This document shows, piece by piece, positions 1 through 5,767 of a stretch of 6,381 nt of DNA; position 1 is the first letter of the stretch, and every line of letters begins with the position of its first letter. A program made the translations under genes and the position numbers. The DNA lies in NCBI GenBank assembly GCA_964390695.1, contig CAYMKI010000166.1, positions 1 to 6,381 on the forward strand, read 5' to 3'. Below the pieces are notes generated by a model. The model was not told the origin of the DNA, searched no databases, and saw only the letters and a list, made by a program, of their open reading frames with translations. Source of the stretch: CAWACC01 sp964390695 (GTDB taxonomy: Bacteria > Chlamydiota > Chlamydiia > Chlamydiales > Parachlamydiaceae).

Positions 1-1
1 C

Positions 2-868
2 GGAACTCCATTTGTTCTTAGCGTATCAGAAGGCATTCTGAGTAAGCAATTCGGACTGATCATCGAGCCGCTCTCCCCTTCAGATACAGTAATCAATGAT
101 TTGAATACCATTCAGCAAATCGATGACACTTGGTATGCGTTGGCTCTGACAGATCGAACATCTGCAACTGTTCTTTCCGCTGCAGGATGGACAGAAGGGC
201 AAGTGAAGATCTTTGGAACAGCTTCGGCAGACACCGATATTATTAATCTGGCTGCAGGGGTCGATTTAAATTCCATCGCCGCTAAATGCAATCAATCGGG
301 CTATGTCCGTACCTTTGTTCTCTATCATCAAGATGCCAATAACGATTTCCCTGAATGTGCGTGGTTTGGAGGCGTTCTCCCGCTCGATCCTGGCTCAGAA
401 ACGTGGAAATTCAAAAGATTAAATTCCATTTCTTATTCAAATTTGACCAGCACGCAATCCCAGAATGCCAGAAACAAAAAGGCAAATACCTACGAGTACA
501 TTGGAGGCGTCGGAATCACAAGAGAAGGAACCATGGCTCAAGGAGAGTTCATTGATATCGTTCGTGGAGTCGATTGGCTTACCTCCAGGATCCAAGAATT
601 CGTCTATTCCGTCTTAGTCAACAGCAACAAAGTTCCTTATACCGATTCTGGGATTGCAGCAATTGAAGCGGAAATCAGAAGAGCTTTGCAGCTCGGTATT
701 GGGAACAACTTTATTGCAAACGATCCTGTTCCCACTGTGACCGTTCCCAAAGCGGCTAATGTGCCTGCCAATGACAAAGCACAAAGGATATTGAGAAATG
801 TCAAGTTCCAAGCGACGTTAGCGGGAGCCATTCATGCGGTGAACATCCAAGGACTCGTTGTAATTTAA
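2..868 (+). CDS. Contractile tail sheath protein, DUF3383 family (5'-partial)
   Basis: This is the C-terminal 288 codons of a tail sheath subunit, the protein that forms the contractile outer cylinder of the tail. The frame is open to the left edge (first whole codon at position 2), so the true start lies upstream. The TTG at 101 is an internal codon, not a start, because the residues before it (GTPFVLSVSEGIL) read on smoothly. Family-typical features are a GEFIDIVRGVDWL segment, then a helix ending in NSNKVPYTDSGI, a long acidic/basic helix (IEAEIRRAL), a VTVPKAANVPANDKAQR linker, and a closing strand pair LAGAIHAVNIQGLVVI. These are the hallmarks I know from DUF3383 sheath-like proteins. 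The following gene would be the tube but for an inserted endonuclease. Stop is TAA at 866-868. The length of the missing N-terminal part is unknown. Confidence 0.88.
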   Translation, partial: GTPFVLSVSEGILSKQFGLIIEPLSPSDTVINDLNTIQQIDDTWYALALTDRTSATVLSAAGWTEGQVKIFGTASADTDIINLAAGVDLNSIAAKCNQSGYVRTFVLYHQDANNDFPECAWFGGVLPLDPGSETWKFKRLNSISYSNLTSTQSQNARNKKANTYEYIGGVGITREGTMAQGEFIDIVRGVDWLTSRIQEFVYSVLVNSNKVPYTDSGIAAIEAEIRRALQLGIGNNFIANDPVPTVTVPKAANVPANDKAQRILRNVKFQATLAGAIHAVNIQGLVVI

Positions 869-887
869 GGAACAGTTACTGTACAAT
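858..887 (+). promoter_or_regulatory. Weak candidate sigma70-like promoter upstream of the HNH gene
   Basis: A TTGTAA (858-863) and a TACAAT (882-887) are separated by 18 nt, which matches 4/6 and 5/6 of the bacterial -35 and -10 consensus. Transcription would start about 30 nt before the HNH start codon. The element overlaps the end of the sheath gene. AT-rich sequence produces such matches by chance, so this is only a possibility. Confidence 0.18.
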
Positions 888-890
888 ACC

Positions 891-918
891 CATAATTTAT
901 CACCCAAGATAAGTTATG
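891..918 (+). promoter_or_regulatory. 11-bp hairpin abutting the HNH ribosome binding site
   Basis: Arms CATAATTTATC (891-901) and GATAAGTTATG (908-918) pair over 11 bp with a single U-G wobble around the 6-nt loop ACCCAA. Two further G-C pairs (889-890 with 920-921) are possible if A919 bulges out. The HNH gene's SD-like GAGGG is 918-922, so the stem touches or partly covers it. No U-tract follows, so it does not look like an intrinsic terminator. Translational control of the endonuclease is inferred, by analogy with RBS-occluding hairpins described for T4 homing endonuclease genes. Confidence 0.5.
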
Positions 919-926
919 AGGGCTTA

Positions 927-1793
927 ATGGAAAAAGAGATGTTAGAAAAAATGATTCAAATAGAAAAAATGAGCTTAGATCAAATTTCAAGATTTACTGG
1001 AACGCCAAAATCAACAGTGGCTTGGTATGTAAAAAAATTTGGTCTACAGCCTGCAAAGAAATATCTCCCTCTTAAAGAAGAAGAGCTAAGAGAATTTTAC
1101 ATCAATCAAAAACTATCAGCAAAGCAAACGGCCAAAAAGTTAGGCGTCTGGGAAAAATCTGTACTTTTTTGGTTAGAAAAATATGAGATTCCAATTCGTC
1201 CAGTAGGAACAAATCAATACAGTCATTTGCCAAAACAGGAAAAAATAAAGCCTCCAAAAAAAAGTAGGCGAATCAAAATTGAAACTGTCTTGGAACTGGT
1301 TAAATCAAAAGACTGTAAATTCCTAGATATGGCTTACATTAACAATAGGGCTAGAATTTTTTATACGTGTAGGTGTGGATTTGATCACTCCATGTTCTTA
1401 AGCAATTTTAGAAGAGGGTATGCGTGCTCAGAATGTAAAAGAAGAGCTTTTAAAGGCGAAAAAAATCACAACTTCAATCCAAAACTTACAGAGGAAGATC
1501 GATTAGAATTAGGTAGGTATGAAGAGGGCTACAAAGCTTGGAGACGTAAAATTTTCAGGAAATATGGATTCTCTTGCGATACCTGTGGTTGCTCTGAATC
1601 AGGAAAATTAAACGCTCATCATCTTAACTCGTATGCCAATAATCCGGAATTAAGACTCAAGGTTGAAAACGGTGTTTGTTTATGCGAAATATGCCATGTC
1701 AATTTTCATAAAGCAAACGGCTTTGGAAATAATACAGAGCAACAATATCAAGATTTCAGGAGAGATTATGTCAGTAAGAACCTACGACCCTAA
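927..1793 (+). CDS. Free-standing HNH homing endonuclease with HTH and zinc-ribbon domains
   Basis: A 288-aa DNA endonuclease of the phage HNH type. Residues about 10-40 and 52-88 look like two helix-turn-helix units (LDQISRFTGTPKSTVAWYV; SAKQTAKKLGVWEKSVLFWL). A lysine-rich linker at about 104-118 follows. A zinc-ribbon-like unit then has Cys148, Cys150, Cys167 and Cys170. A GEKNHNFNP stretch (177-185) leads into the HNH fold. The HNH fold carries the structural zinc cysteines C217/C220 and C253/C256, the catalytic region H231-H232, N248, H257 and a final H261, so all key residues look intact. The ATG at 927 is preceded by GAGGG at 918-922. Two 60-nt lines I counted inside the gene are 32-33% GC, against 45-55% in the preceding sheath gene, which points to separate origin. 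The gene separates sheath and tube and overlaps the tube gene by 26 nt. Its role is inferred to be self-propagation; it is not needed for the tail. Confidence 0.9.
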   Translation: MEKEMLEKMIQIEKMSLDQISRFTGTPKSTVAWYVKKFGLQPAKKYLPLKEEELREFYINQKLSAKQTAKKLGVWEKSVLFWLEKYEIPIRPVGTNQYSHLPKQEKIKPPKKSRRIKIETVLELVKSKDCKFLDMAYINNRARIFYTCRCGFDHSMFLSNFRRGYACSECKRRAFKGEKNHNFNPKLTEEDRLELGRYEEGYKAWRRKIFRKYGFSCDTCGCSESGKLNAHHLNSYANNPELRLKVENGVCLCEICHVNFHKANGFGNNTEQQYQDFRRDYVSKNLRP

Positions 1794-2202
1794 GCAGGTC
1801 ATTATCACAGTAGGCGGAGTTCCCATGAGCGGTTTTGCTGATGGAACATTCTTGACTGTCGATAGAGATGACGATCAGTGGGCAAAAGTCACGGGAGCCG
1901 ATGGAACCAGCACCCGCATCAAAAGCAATAATCGATCGGGAAATATGACGATCACCCTAAAACAATCCAGTCCAAGCAATGATGTCCTTTCAGGATTTGC
2001 CAACGTCGATGAACTGACCAACGCAGGCGTTGTTCCAATTATTATCAAGGATTTGAGCGGAAATTCGCTCTACTTCAGCGCAACTGGATGGGTTAAAAAA
2101 TATCCCTCTTCCGAATTTGGAAAAGAACTAAACAACCGGGAATGGGTTTTGGATCTGGTCGATCTAGACGTTTTCGTTGGTAGCAATGGAGTGAATGTAT
2201 GA
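1768..2202 (+). CDS. Tail tube protein, DUF3277 family
   Basis: A 144-aa tail tube subunit that stacks as rings inside the sheath and forms the DNA channel. I place the start at the ATG at 1768 because AGGAGA (1758-1763) lies 4 nt upstream and the N-terminus MSVRTYDPKQVIITVGGVP is typical of the family. The longer reading from 1663 merely runs through the HNH gene. Further family hallmarks are SGFADGTFLTVDRDDD (21-36), the GADGTSTRIKSNN turn, the SGNMTITLKQSSPSNDVL strand, IIIKDLSGNSLY, and the C-terminal EFGKELNNREWVLDLVDLDVFVGSN. The length is normal for the family. The RBS and first 26 nt lie inside the 3' end of the endonuclease gene. The TGA stop (2200-2202) overlaps the next ATG, so coupling with the chaperone is likely. 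Confidence 0.93.
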   Translation: MSVRTYDPKQVIITVGGVPMSGFADGTFLTVDRDDDQWAKVTGADGTSTRIKSNNRSGNMTITLKQSSPSNDVLSGFANVDELTNAGVVPIIIKDLSGNSLYFSATGWVKKYPSSEFGKELNNREWVLDLVDLDVFVGSNGVNV

Positions 2203-2675
2203 TTGAAACGAGAGAAAAACAAATTCATGGAGCTGTCTATTCAGTGACGCAACTCCCTGCTAGAAGGGCCCTGAGACTTAAGGCAAAACTTTTACGCTTA
2301 TTTGGTCCGGCATTGGCACAACTCTTCCTCCCAGGAGGAAGCGACGCAAGCATTTCTGGGCTGCCATTCTCAAAATCAGAGGCAGTTAAGGCTGTGGAGT
2401 CTCTGATGGCACAATTGGACGATAGAACTTTTGAAAGCTTGGTGCTTGAACTTTGCCAAGGTGTTAGGAAAGACGGTATGGAGCTGACCGATTCTGTTAT
2501 CGATATTGAATTTGCCGGCGATCTCGGCACCCTAATGCAAGTGCTATGGTTTGTGATCGATTGCAATTTCGGTTCTTTTTTTGGGGAGAGCGGTATTGGG
2601 AGCCTATTCGAAGCTTCACCAGCGATGCCGCAGAATCGTCAGCCAGATACGAGAAAAACCTCCATCCGGACATAA
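2199..2675 (+). CDS. Tail assembly chaperone, zero-frame product (lambda G-like)
   Basis: A 158-aa cytoplasmic protein, judged a tail assembly chaperone by position between tube and tape measure and by its frameshift organisation. GGAG at 2188-2191 is 7 nt before the ATG, which overlaps the tube stop as ATGA. Visible features are a basic helix (LPARRALRLKAKLLRLFGPA, about 19-38), a Gly/Pro loop (LPGGSDAS), a helical middle (FSKSEAVKAVESLMAQLDD) and a hydrophobic helix near 117-128 (MQVLWFVIDCNFGSFF). The last 30 residues, after the slippery site, are Pro/Arg/Thr-rich (SPAMPQNRQPDTRKTSIRT) and look like the default short tail used when no slip occurs. I cannot name a specific chaperone subfamily with certainty. 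A small fraction of ribosomes should make the longer fusion instead. Confidence 0.82.
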   Translation: MIETREKQIHGAVYSVTQLPARRALRLKAKLLRLFGPALAQLFLPGGSDASISGLPFSKSEAVKAVESLMAQLDDRTFESLVLELCQGVRKDGMELTDSVIDIEFAGDLGTLMQVLWFVIDCNFGSFFGESGIGSLFEASPAMPQNRQPDTRKTSIRT

Positions 2676-2836
2676 AGAGCGAGTTCCTTTTCTGGCGTAT
2701 CATTTTGGAAGGAATAGCCTCTTTAGAGGAGATCGAGCGCACATGGAATCTTGATGATTTGATGAGGGCCAATGCCCTATTGGATATGCGACTCGACCTG
2801 ATGGAAGAATCTAGAAGGAAAGGGTCGAACAGATGA
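2199..2836 (+). CDS. Tail assembly chaperone -1 frameshift fusion (lambda GT-like)
   Basis: Read as 2199-2582, then 2582-2836 after a -1 slip, this gives 128 shared residues plus 84 new ones (212 aa). The new part starts WGERYWEPIRSF, is rich in Trp/Arg/Glu, and contains FLFWRIILEGIASLEEIERTW and NLDDLMRANALLDMRLDLMEE. That is a helical, acidic extension of the kind expected for the part of GT that binds the tape measure. The shifted frame is open through the whole region and its TGA (2834-2836) overlaps the tape measure ATG, so the extension joins the two genes exactly. An ATG exists in that frame at 2546, but it lacks an SD, and the codons from there to the slip site are a shadow of the conserved zero frame. 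Function is from the well-known lambda G/GT arrangement; the slip itself is inferred from sequence. Confidence 0.8.
2324..2341 (+). repeat. Perfect inverted repeat with buried SD-like motif inside the chaperone gene
   Basis: CTTCCTCC (2324-2331) and GGAGGAAG (2334-2341) are exact reverse complements 2 nt apart. As RNA this would be a 7-bp stem with a CCAG loop. The 3' arm contains AGGAGG (2333-2338), a full SD consensus, yet no ATG, GTG or TTG stands at usable spacing. It encodes the LPGGS loop of the chaperone. It may only reflect codon choice, but the stem would hide an otherwise strong false ribosome binding site. Confidence 0.5.
2576..2582 (+). promoter_or_regulatory. -1 ribosomal slippery heptamer T_TTT_TTT
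   Basis: Seven T residues lie in the exact X_XXY_YYZ register of the chaperone frame. T2576 ends a TCT codon, and 2577-2579 and 2580-2582 are both TTT (Phe-Phe). Slipping back one base makes the next codon TGG at 2582 and opens the 84-codon extension. Direction, register and position near the end of the chaperone gene all match known phage tail chaperone frameshift sites. Confidence 0.82.
2590..2631 (+). promoter_or_regulatory. Predicted stem-loop stimulating the -1 frameshift
   Basis: GCGGTATTG (2590-2598) pairs with CGATGCCGC (2623-2631): 9 bp including two U-G wobbles. It begins 7 nt after the slippery site, within the 5-9 nt spacing usual for frameshift stimulators. Inside it, 2599-2603 can pair with 2613-2617 (5 bp, one G-U wobble) around a 9-nt loop, leaving a 5-nt bulge on the 3' side. 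No folding energy was computed. Confidence 0.55.
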
Positions 2837-3939
2837 CAGTAGTCAGAGAATTAGTCACAAAACTTGGCTTTCAAGTCGATCAACGTGGAGTTGAGCAATT
2901 CAACCGCACGATCATCGGCTTTAAAACAAAGTTTGCTATAGCTGCCACTGCAGCCACAGCCTTTGTTGCCAAGACCCTTGATTTTTTTAAAGATATTGCC
3001 GATGCGACCTTAGATGCAGATGATCTAGCGAAAAATATTGGTATTTCCTTCGAAGAGTTTATCAAACTCAGGAGAGCCGCTGAAGAATTCAGAATCGATC
3101 CTCACCACTTTGATTCCGCTCTCAATAACCTCAATAAGTTGCTTCGAGATGCCAAAAATGGAATGGGAGAATTGGCGACGATCGCCTATTACACAGGGAT
3201 CGAATTCCGGGATAAATTTACAGGGGAAATCAAAAACGCTCGCGATCTCTTTGGCGACATCCTGAGAAAAATCAATGAGGTTCAGTCGGAAAGCGAAAAG
3301 ATCGCTATTGCTACAGCCTTCTTCGGAGAGAAAGATGCGCAGAAATTCATCAAATTTGCTAAGGAGGCAGGCGATAATATCGATGTTTTAACAAGCAAGT
3401 TTGATGGATATGCCAAGTCCATCAAAGAAGGCATCCCCAATTTAGAACTATATTCCAAAAGTTTGTCCGGATTTAAGAATCAATTATCGCAGCTGACAGA
3501 GGTATTCGTGGTGAAATTCTTGCCAGCCATTACATATACCCTTGGATTGTTTACCCAGATATTGAATGGGGATGCGTTCAAGGGGTTAGGGGCAATCTTC
3601 GATGTCTTTTCTGTCGAAGGCATCAAAAGCGGATTTGCGTTTATTTCAGATGCCATTACCGAAGAAGTAGCCAAAATATTCGGAGGTGAAACTCTGAATA
3701 TGGTCAAAAGAAAGGCGGAAGAAGAGGACCACTACATGTTTATGAAGCTAATCGAAATGCAAAAAGCTGGAAAGCTACCGGCGAATTTCAATCTCAATAC
3801 AAAAATTGACATGCAAGTACCTCCTGGCACAACAGAGCAACAGCAACAGATCCTAAAAGAAACAGTCACTGAGGTTGTGGAAGACGTTTTAATCGAAAAA
3901 GCTCGCGAAATTTATAACAATAATCCTCAGGTGGAATAA
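2833..3939 (+). CDS. Tail tape measure protein (short, 368 aa)
   Basis: This protein sets tail length and is packed inside the tube until injection. The N-terminus VRELVTKLGFQVDQRGVEQF is a recognisable start of many myophage tape measures. A hydrophobic Ala-rich helix follows at about 34-48 (FAIAATAATAFVAKT). Then come mostly charged helical segments, a second hydrophobic stretch at about 225-244 (FVVKFLPAITYTLGLFTQIL), and a polar tail with QQQQ (about 338-341) and an acidic helix. No lysozyme, peptidase or zinc motif is visible. AAGGAAAGGG (about 2815-2824) precedes the ATG, which overlaps the frameshift product's TGA as ATGA. The next gene begins in its stop codon, so there is no room for a lost 3' part. 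At 368 aa it is short for a tape measure, where 600-1000 aa is common. The usual rule of about 1.5 angstrom per residue gives a tube near 55 nm. Confidence 0.85.
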   Translation: MTVVRELVTKLGFQVDQRGVEQFNRTIIGFKTKFAIAATAATAFVAKTLDFFKDIADATLDADDLAKNIGISFEEFIKLRRAAEEFRIDPHHFDSALNNLNKLLRDAKNGMGELATIAYYTGIEFRDKFTGEIKNARDLFGDILRKINEVQSESEKIAIATAFFGEKDAQKFIKFAKEAGDNIDVLTSKFDGYAKSIKEGIPNLELYSKSLSGFKNQLSQLTEVFVVKFLPAITYTLGLFTQILNGDAFKGLGAIFDVFSVEGIKSGFAFISDAITEEVAKIFGGETLNMVKRKAEEEDHYMFMKLIEMQKAGKLPANFNLNTKIDMQVPPGTTEQQQQILKETVTEVVEDVLIEKAREIYNNNPQVE

Positions 3940-4583
3940 TGGTTCTCTCTCTCCTCTTTGGGAAAAAATACCCAAGTCCAAAAGTCGGATCGATCGATCT
4001 CGATGTCACGATTCGAGAAGAACATCGCTTTGCATCGCGTGTCACCAATTACCCGGTTGAAGATGGAACAATCGTTTCCGACCATATTATCAATGAACCA
4101 GATATCATTGTCCTTGTCGGTGTCGTCACAGATACTCCCCTAAATATTTTCGCTCCGTTTAACCGCTCCATCGATGCGTTCAATCGTCTGATCCAGCTTC
4201 ATCAAAATCGTGAAGTAGTAACGGTCGTCACAGGCCTAAAAGTCTATCAAAATATGGCGATTGTTAATCTAGACGTGCCGAGAGATGTCAAAACAGGACA
4301 ATCACTCACTTTCACCATCGAAATGCAAAGGATCATTTTTGATACAACTGTCCGCCTACAGCTAGATCAAGGAGACAATTTTGGAGGAGTCCAAAATAAG
4401 ACACCGAGGGATATTGTCGCTTCCAACGACAATTATCCCCTCATTCAAAATGACCCTCCAGGAAGCTTGAAAGATCAGGCTTCTAGCGGGATTAACGTCG
4501 GCGTGCAGTCATTAGTCCCTATTCCAAGTAATATTCTGCCTAACGTGATCGTCACAAAAAATCAAATTTTAGGAGTGGCCTAA
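3939..4583 (+). CDS. Dit-like baseplate / distal tail protein
   Basis: A 214-aa protein matching the N-terminal domain type called Dit-like in myophage tails. The motif HRFASRVTNYPVEDG, then SDHIINEPD (about 29-55), is the family signature, followed by IIVLVGVVTDTP and a helix FNRSIDAFNRLIQLHQNR. The strands VVTVVTGLKVYQNMAIVNLDVPRD and LTFTIEMQRIIF complete a beta-rich fold. From about residue 145 the chain turns polar and Asn/Pro/Gln-rich (NKTPRDIVASNDNYP), probably a flexible or partner-binding tail. It should sit at the tube-baseplate junction, next to hub and plug. The ATG shares its A with the tape measure stop (TAATG), and CAGGTGG (3928-3934) is 4 nt upstream. No LysM domain is seen, although LysM proteins often occupy this slot in other myophages. 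Confidence 0.75.
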   Translation: MVLSLLFGKKYPSPKVGSIDLDVTIREEHRFASRVTNYPVEDGTIVSDHIINEPDIIVLVGVVTDTPLNIFAPFNRSIDAFNRLIQLHQNREVVTVVTGLKVYQNMAIVNLDVPRDVKTGQSLTFTIEMQRIIFDTTVRLQLDQGDNFGGVQNKTPRDIVASNDNYPLIQNDPPGSLKDQASSGINVGVQSLVPIPSNILPNVIVTKNQILGVA

Positions 4584-4903
4584 TGCAGATCATTCCTTTC
4601 AAAGAACCGGCACAATGGCAGCAACAGATCGAGCTAGACAGCCAAACATTCGTCTTATCATTCCGATGGAATGCGATGAACGAATATTGGGTCATGGACA
4701 TATTAACAAGGGATTTGGACCCTATCATACTGGGAATAAAGGTAGTGTGCAATTACGATTTGACCGCCCAATATGCAACGGATGGAAAGCCGAAGGGAGA
4801 TATCGTCTGTGAAAATATTATTGGTGGACAGGGAAAGATTCAACGTTTCGACATGGGAGCGATTGCCGAGCTGATCTATTATACCCAAGGGGAGTTTGCT
4901 TAA
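4583..4903 (+). CDS. Small baseplate plug protein (DUF6983 / Pam3 gp18-like)
   Basis: A 106-aa protein encoded directly before the hub. Its N-terminus MQIIPFKEPAQWQQQIELD, then LSFRWNAMNEYWVMDI (about 25-40), the segment LGIKVVCNYDLTAQY and a closing IAELIYYTQGEF match the small phage family I recall as DUF6983 or the Pam3 baseplate plug. That plug seals the tube lumen at the hub in a structurally solved minimal cyanomyophage. The fold is mostly beta with no membrane segment or metal motif. AGGAG (4571-4575) lies 7 nt before the ATG, which overlaps the previous stop as TAATG. Family membership is from memory of the motif pattern, so the plug role is an inference supported by gene order. Confidence 0.7.
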   Translation: MQIIPFKEPAQWQQQIELDSQTFVLSFRWNAMNEYWVMDILTRDLDPIILGIKVVCNYDLTAQYATDGKPKGDIVCENIIGGQGKIQRFDMGAIAELIYYTQGEFA

Positions 4904-5767
4904 ATGACTAGATTCAATCGAGTAGCAAGCGTTGAGATCGGATTGAGGAATGCCAATTTTTCCGGTTATATCGGCACCATTAAACTTTCCAATTTGAGAA
5001 CAGTTTTTTCTGTACAAAAGAATTTAGCCTGGTCGGCCAATACGGCATCTGTCAAGATTTGGAATCTAAGCCAGGAGAAAAGGAATAGGATAAAAGATTA
5101 TGGAGATCAAGTCATCGTATCAGCCGGATACAGCGAAGATGCCGGCGAACAACTCCTTTTTATTGGCAACACCACGCAAGTCAGCCATGCTTATGAGCAA
5201 CCAGAAATCATCACTACTCTCGACTGTGGAGATGGAGAACGCATTCTTAATCAAAAGCATATTTCCGTCAGCTTCAAGGAAAAGGTCCCAGTCCGCCAGG
5301 TTATTGAAACAATCGCGCAGCAGATGGAGCTTACTATTTCTGAGTTTACTCCTACTGACAATGTGGTGTATGAGCAGGGTTTTGAATACATAGGAATGGG
5401 GAAAAATGCGATTGATAAAACAGTCGCCCGCCTTGGATTAAAATGGAGCGTCCAGAATGGCAAGCTCCAGATCATCCCCTTATTTGGCACCACTTCAAAG
5501 CCAGCCGTTGAGATCAATGCTGATACAGGCATGATCGGAATCCCTCAAAGATTCACAGATAAAAGAGCCGCTCTATATTTGGGCGGACCTAAAACCGGCT
5601 ACATTGTCACAACCACATTGCGTCCCGATATTCTCCCCGGTGATCTCATCAATGTGAAATCTCAACGCATCGGGCTTGATGGCCCCTATTCTGTTTATTC
5701 AATTAAACATGAAGGAGACACATTTGGTCCGAATTGGCGTTCCACTATGGAGATTATCCTCATATGA
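4904..5767 (+). CDS. Baseplate hub protein (gp27 / late control D-like)
   Basis: A 287-aa hub protein that would form the trimeric ring joining tube, plug and spike. Diagnostic segments are VKIWNLSQEKR (50-60), the AGYSED strand (74-79), FIGNTTQVSHAYE (86-98), DCGDGE (107-112) at the start of the second domain, and a helix VRQVIETIAQQMELT (130-144). The late-control-D-like closing part has LRPDILPGDLINVKS (239-253) and YSVYSIKHEGDTFGPNW (262-278). The length suits a compact hub; there is no fused lysozyme or peptidase. AAGGGGAG (4887-4894) lies 9 nt before the ATG, which directly follows the plug's TAA. The TGA (5765-5767) overlaps the spike ATG. Confidence 0.85.
   Translation: MTRFNRVASVEIGLRNANFSGYIGTIKLSNLRTVFSVQKNLAWSANTASVKIWNLSQEKRNRIKDYGDQVIVSAGYSEDAGEQLLFIGNTTQVSHAYEQPEIITTLDCGDGERILNQKHISVSFKEKVPVRQVIETIAQQMELTISEFTPTDNVVYEQGFEYIGMGKNAIDKTVARLGLKWSVQNGKLQIIPLFGTTSKPAVEINADTGMIGIPQRFTDKRAALYLGGPKTGYIVTTTLRPDILPGDLINVKSQRIGLDGPYSVYSIKHEGDTFGPNWRSTMEIILI

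Noticed and set aside
355..555. Plus-strand short ORFs in other frames (also 3038-3265, 3958-4143, 4615-4812, 5100-5393)
   Set aside because: They overlap conserved genes fully and have no family resemblance.
101..868. Complete gene starting with TTG at 101
   Set aside because: The same frame is open to the window edge with sensible protein sequence upstream, so this is a truncated sheath gene.
891..918. Intrinsic terminator after the sheath gene
   Set aside because: The stem is AT-rich and is followed by GAGGGCTTA rather than a U-tract; it lies at a start site within an operon.
1031..1037. In-register A_AAA_AAA runs in the HNH gene (also at 1256-1262) as further frameshift sites
   Set aside because: The gene reads through to an intact HNH domain in one frame. 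At the 1031 run, the -1 frame meets a stop after about a dozen codons. These are expected in AT-rich, lysine-rich sequence.
1663..1767. Longer N-terminus for the tube protein starting at the ATG at 1663
   Set aside because: These 35 codons are an out-of-frame reading of the HNH motif region. The ATG at 1768 has a strong SD and begins the conserved MSVRTYDP sequence.
927..1793. Group I or II intron carrying the endonuclease
   Set aside because: Sheath and tube are both intact and only 58 nt precede the endonuclease. There is no room for an intron core and no interrupted exon.
2546..2836. Independent 96-aa gene starting at the ATG at 2546
   Set aside because: No SD precedes it, and its first 12 codons shadow the chaperone's zero frame. 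The region is better explained as the -1 frameshift extension joined at 2582.
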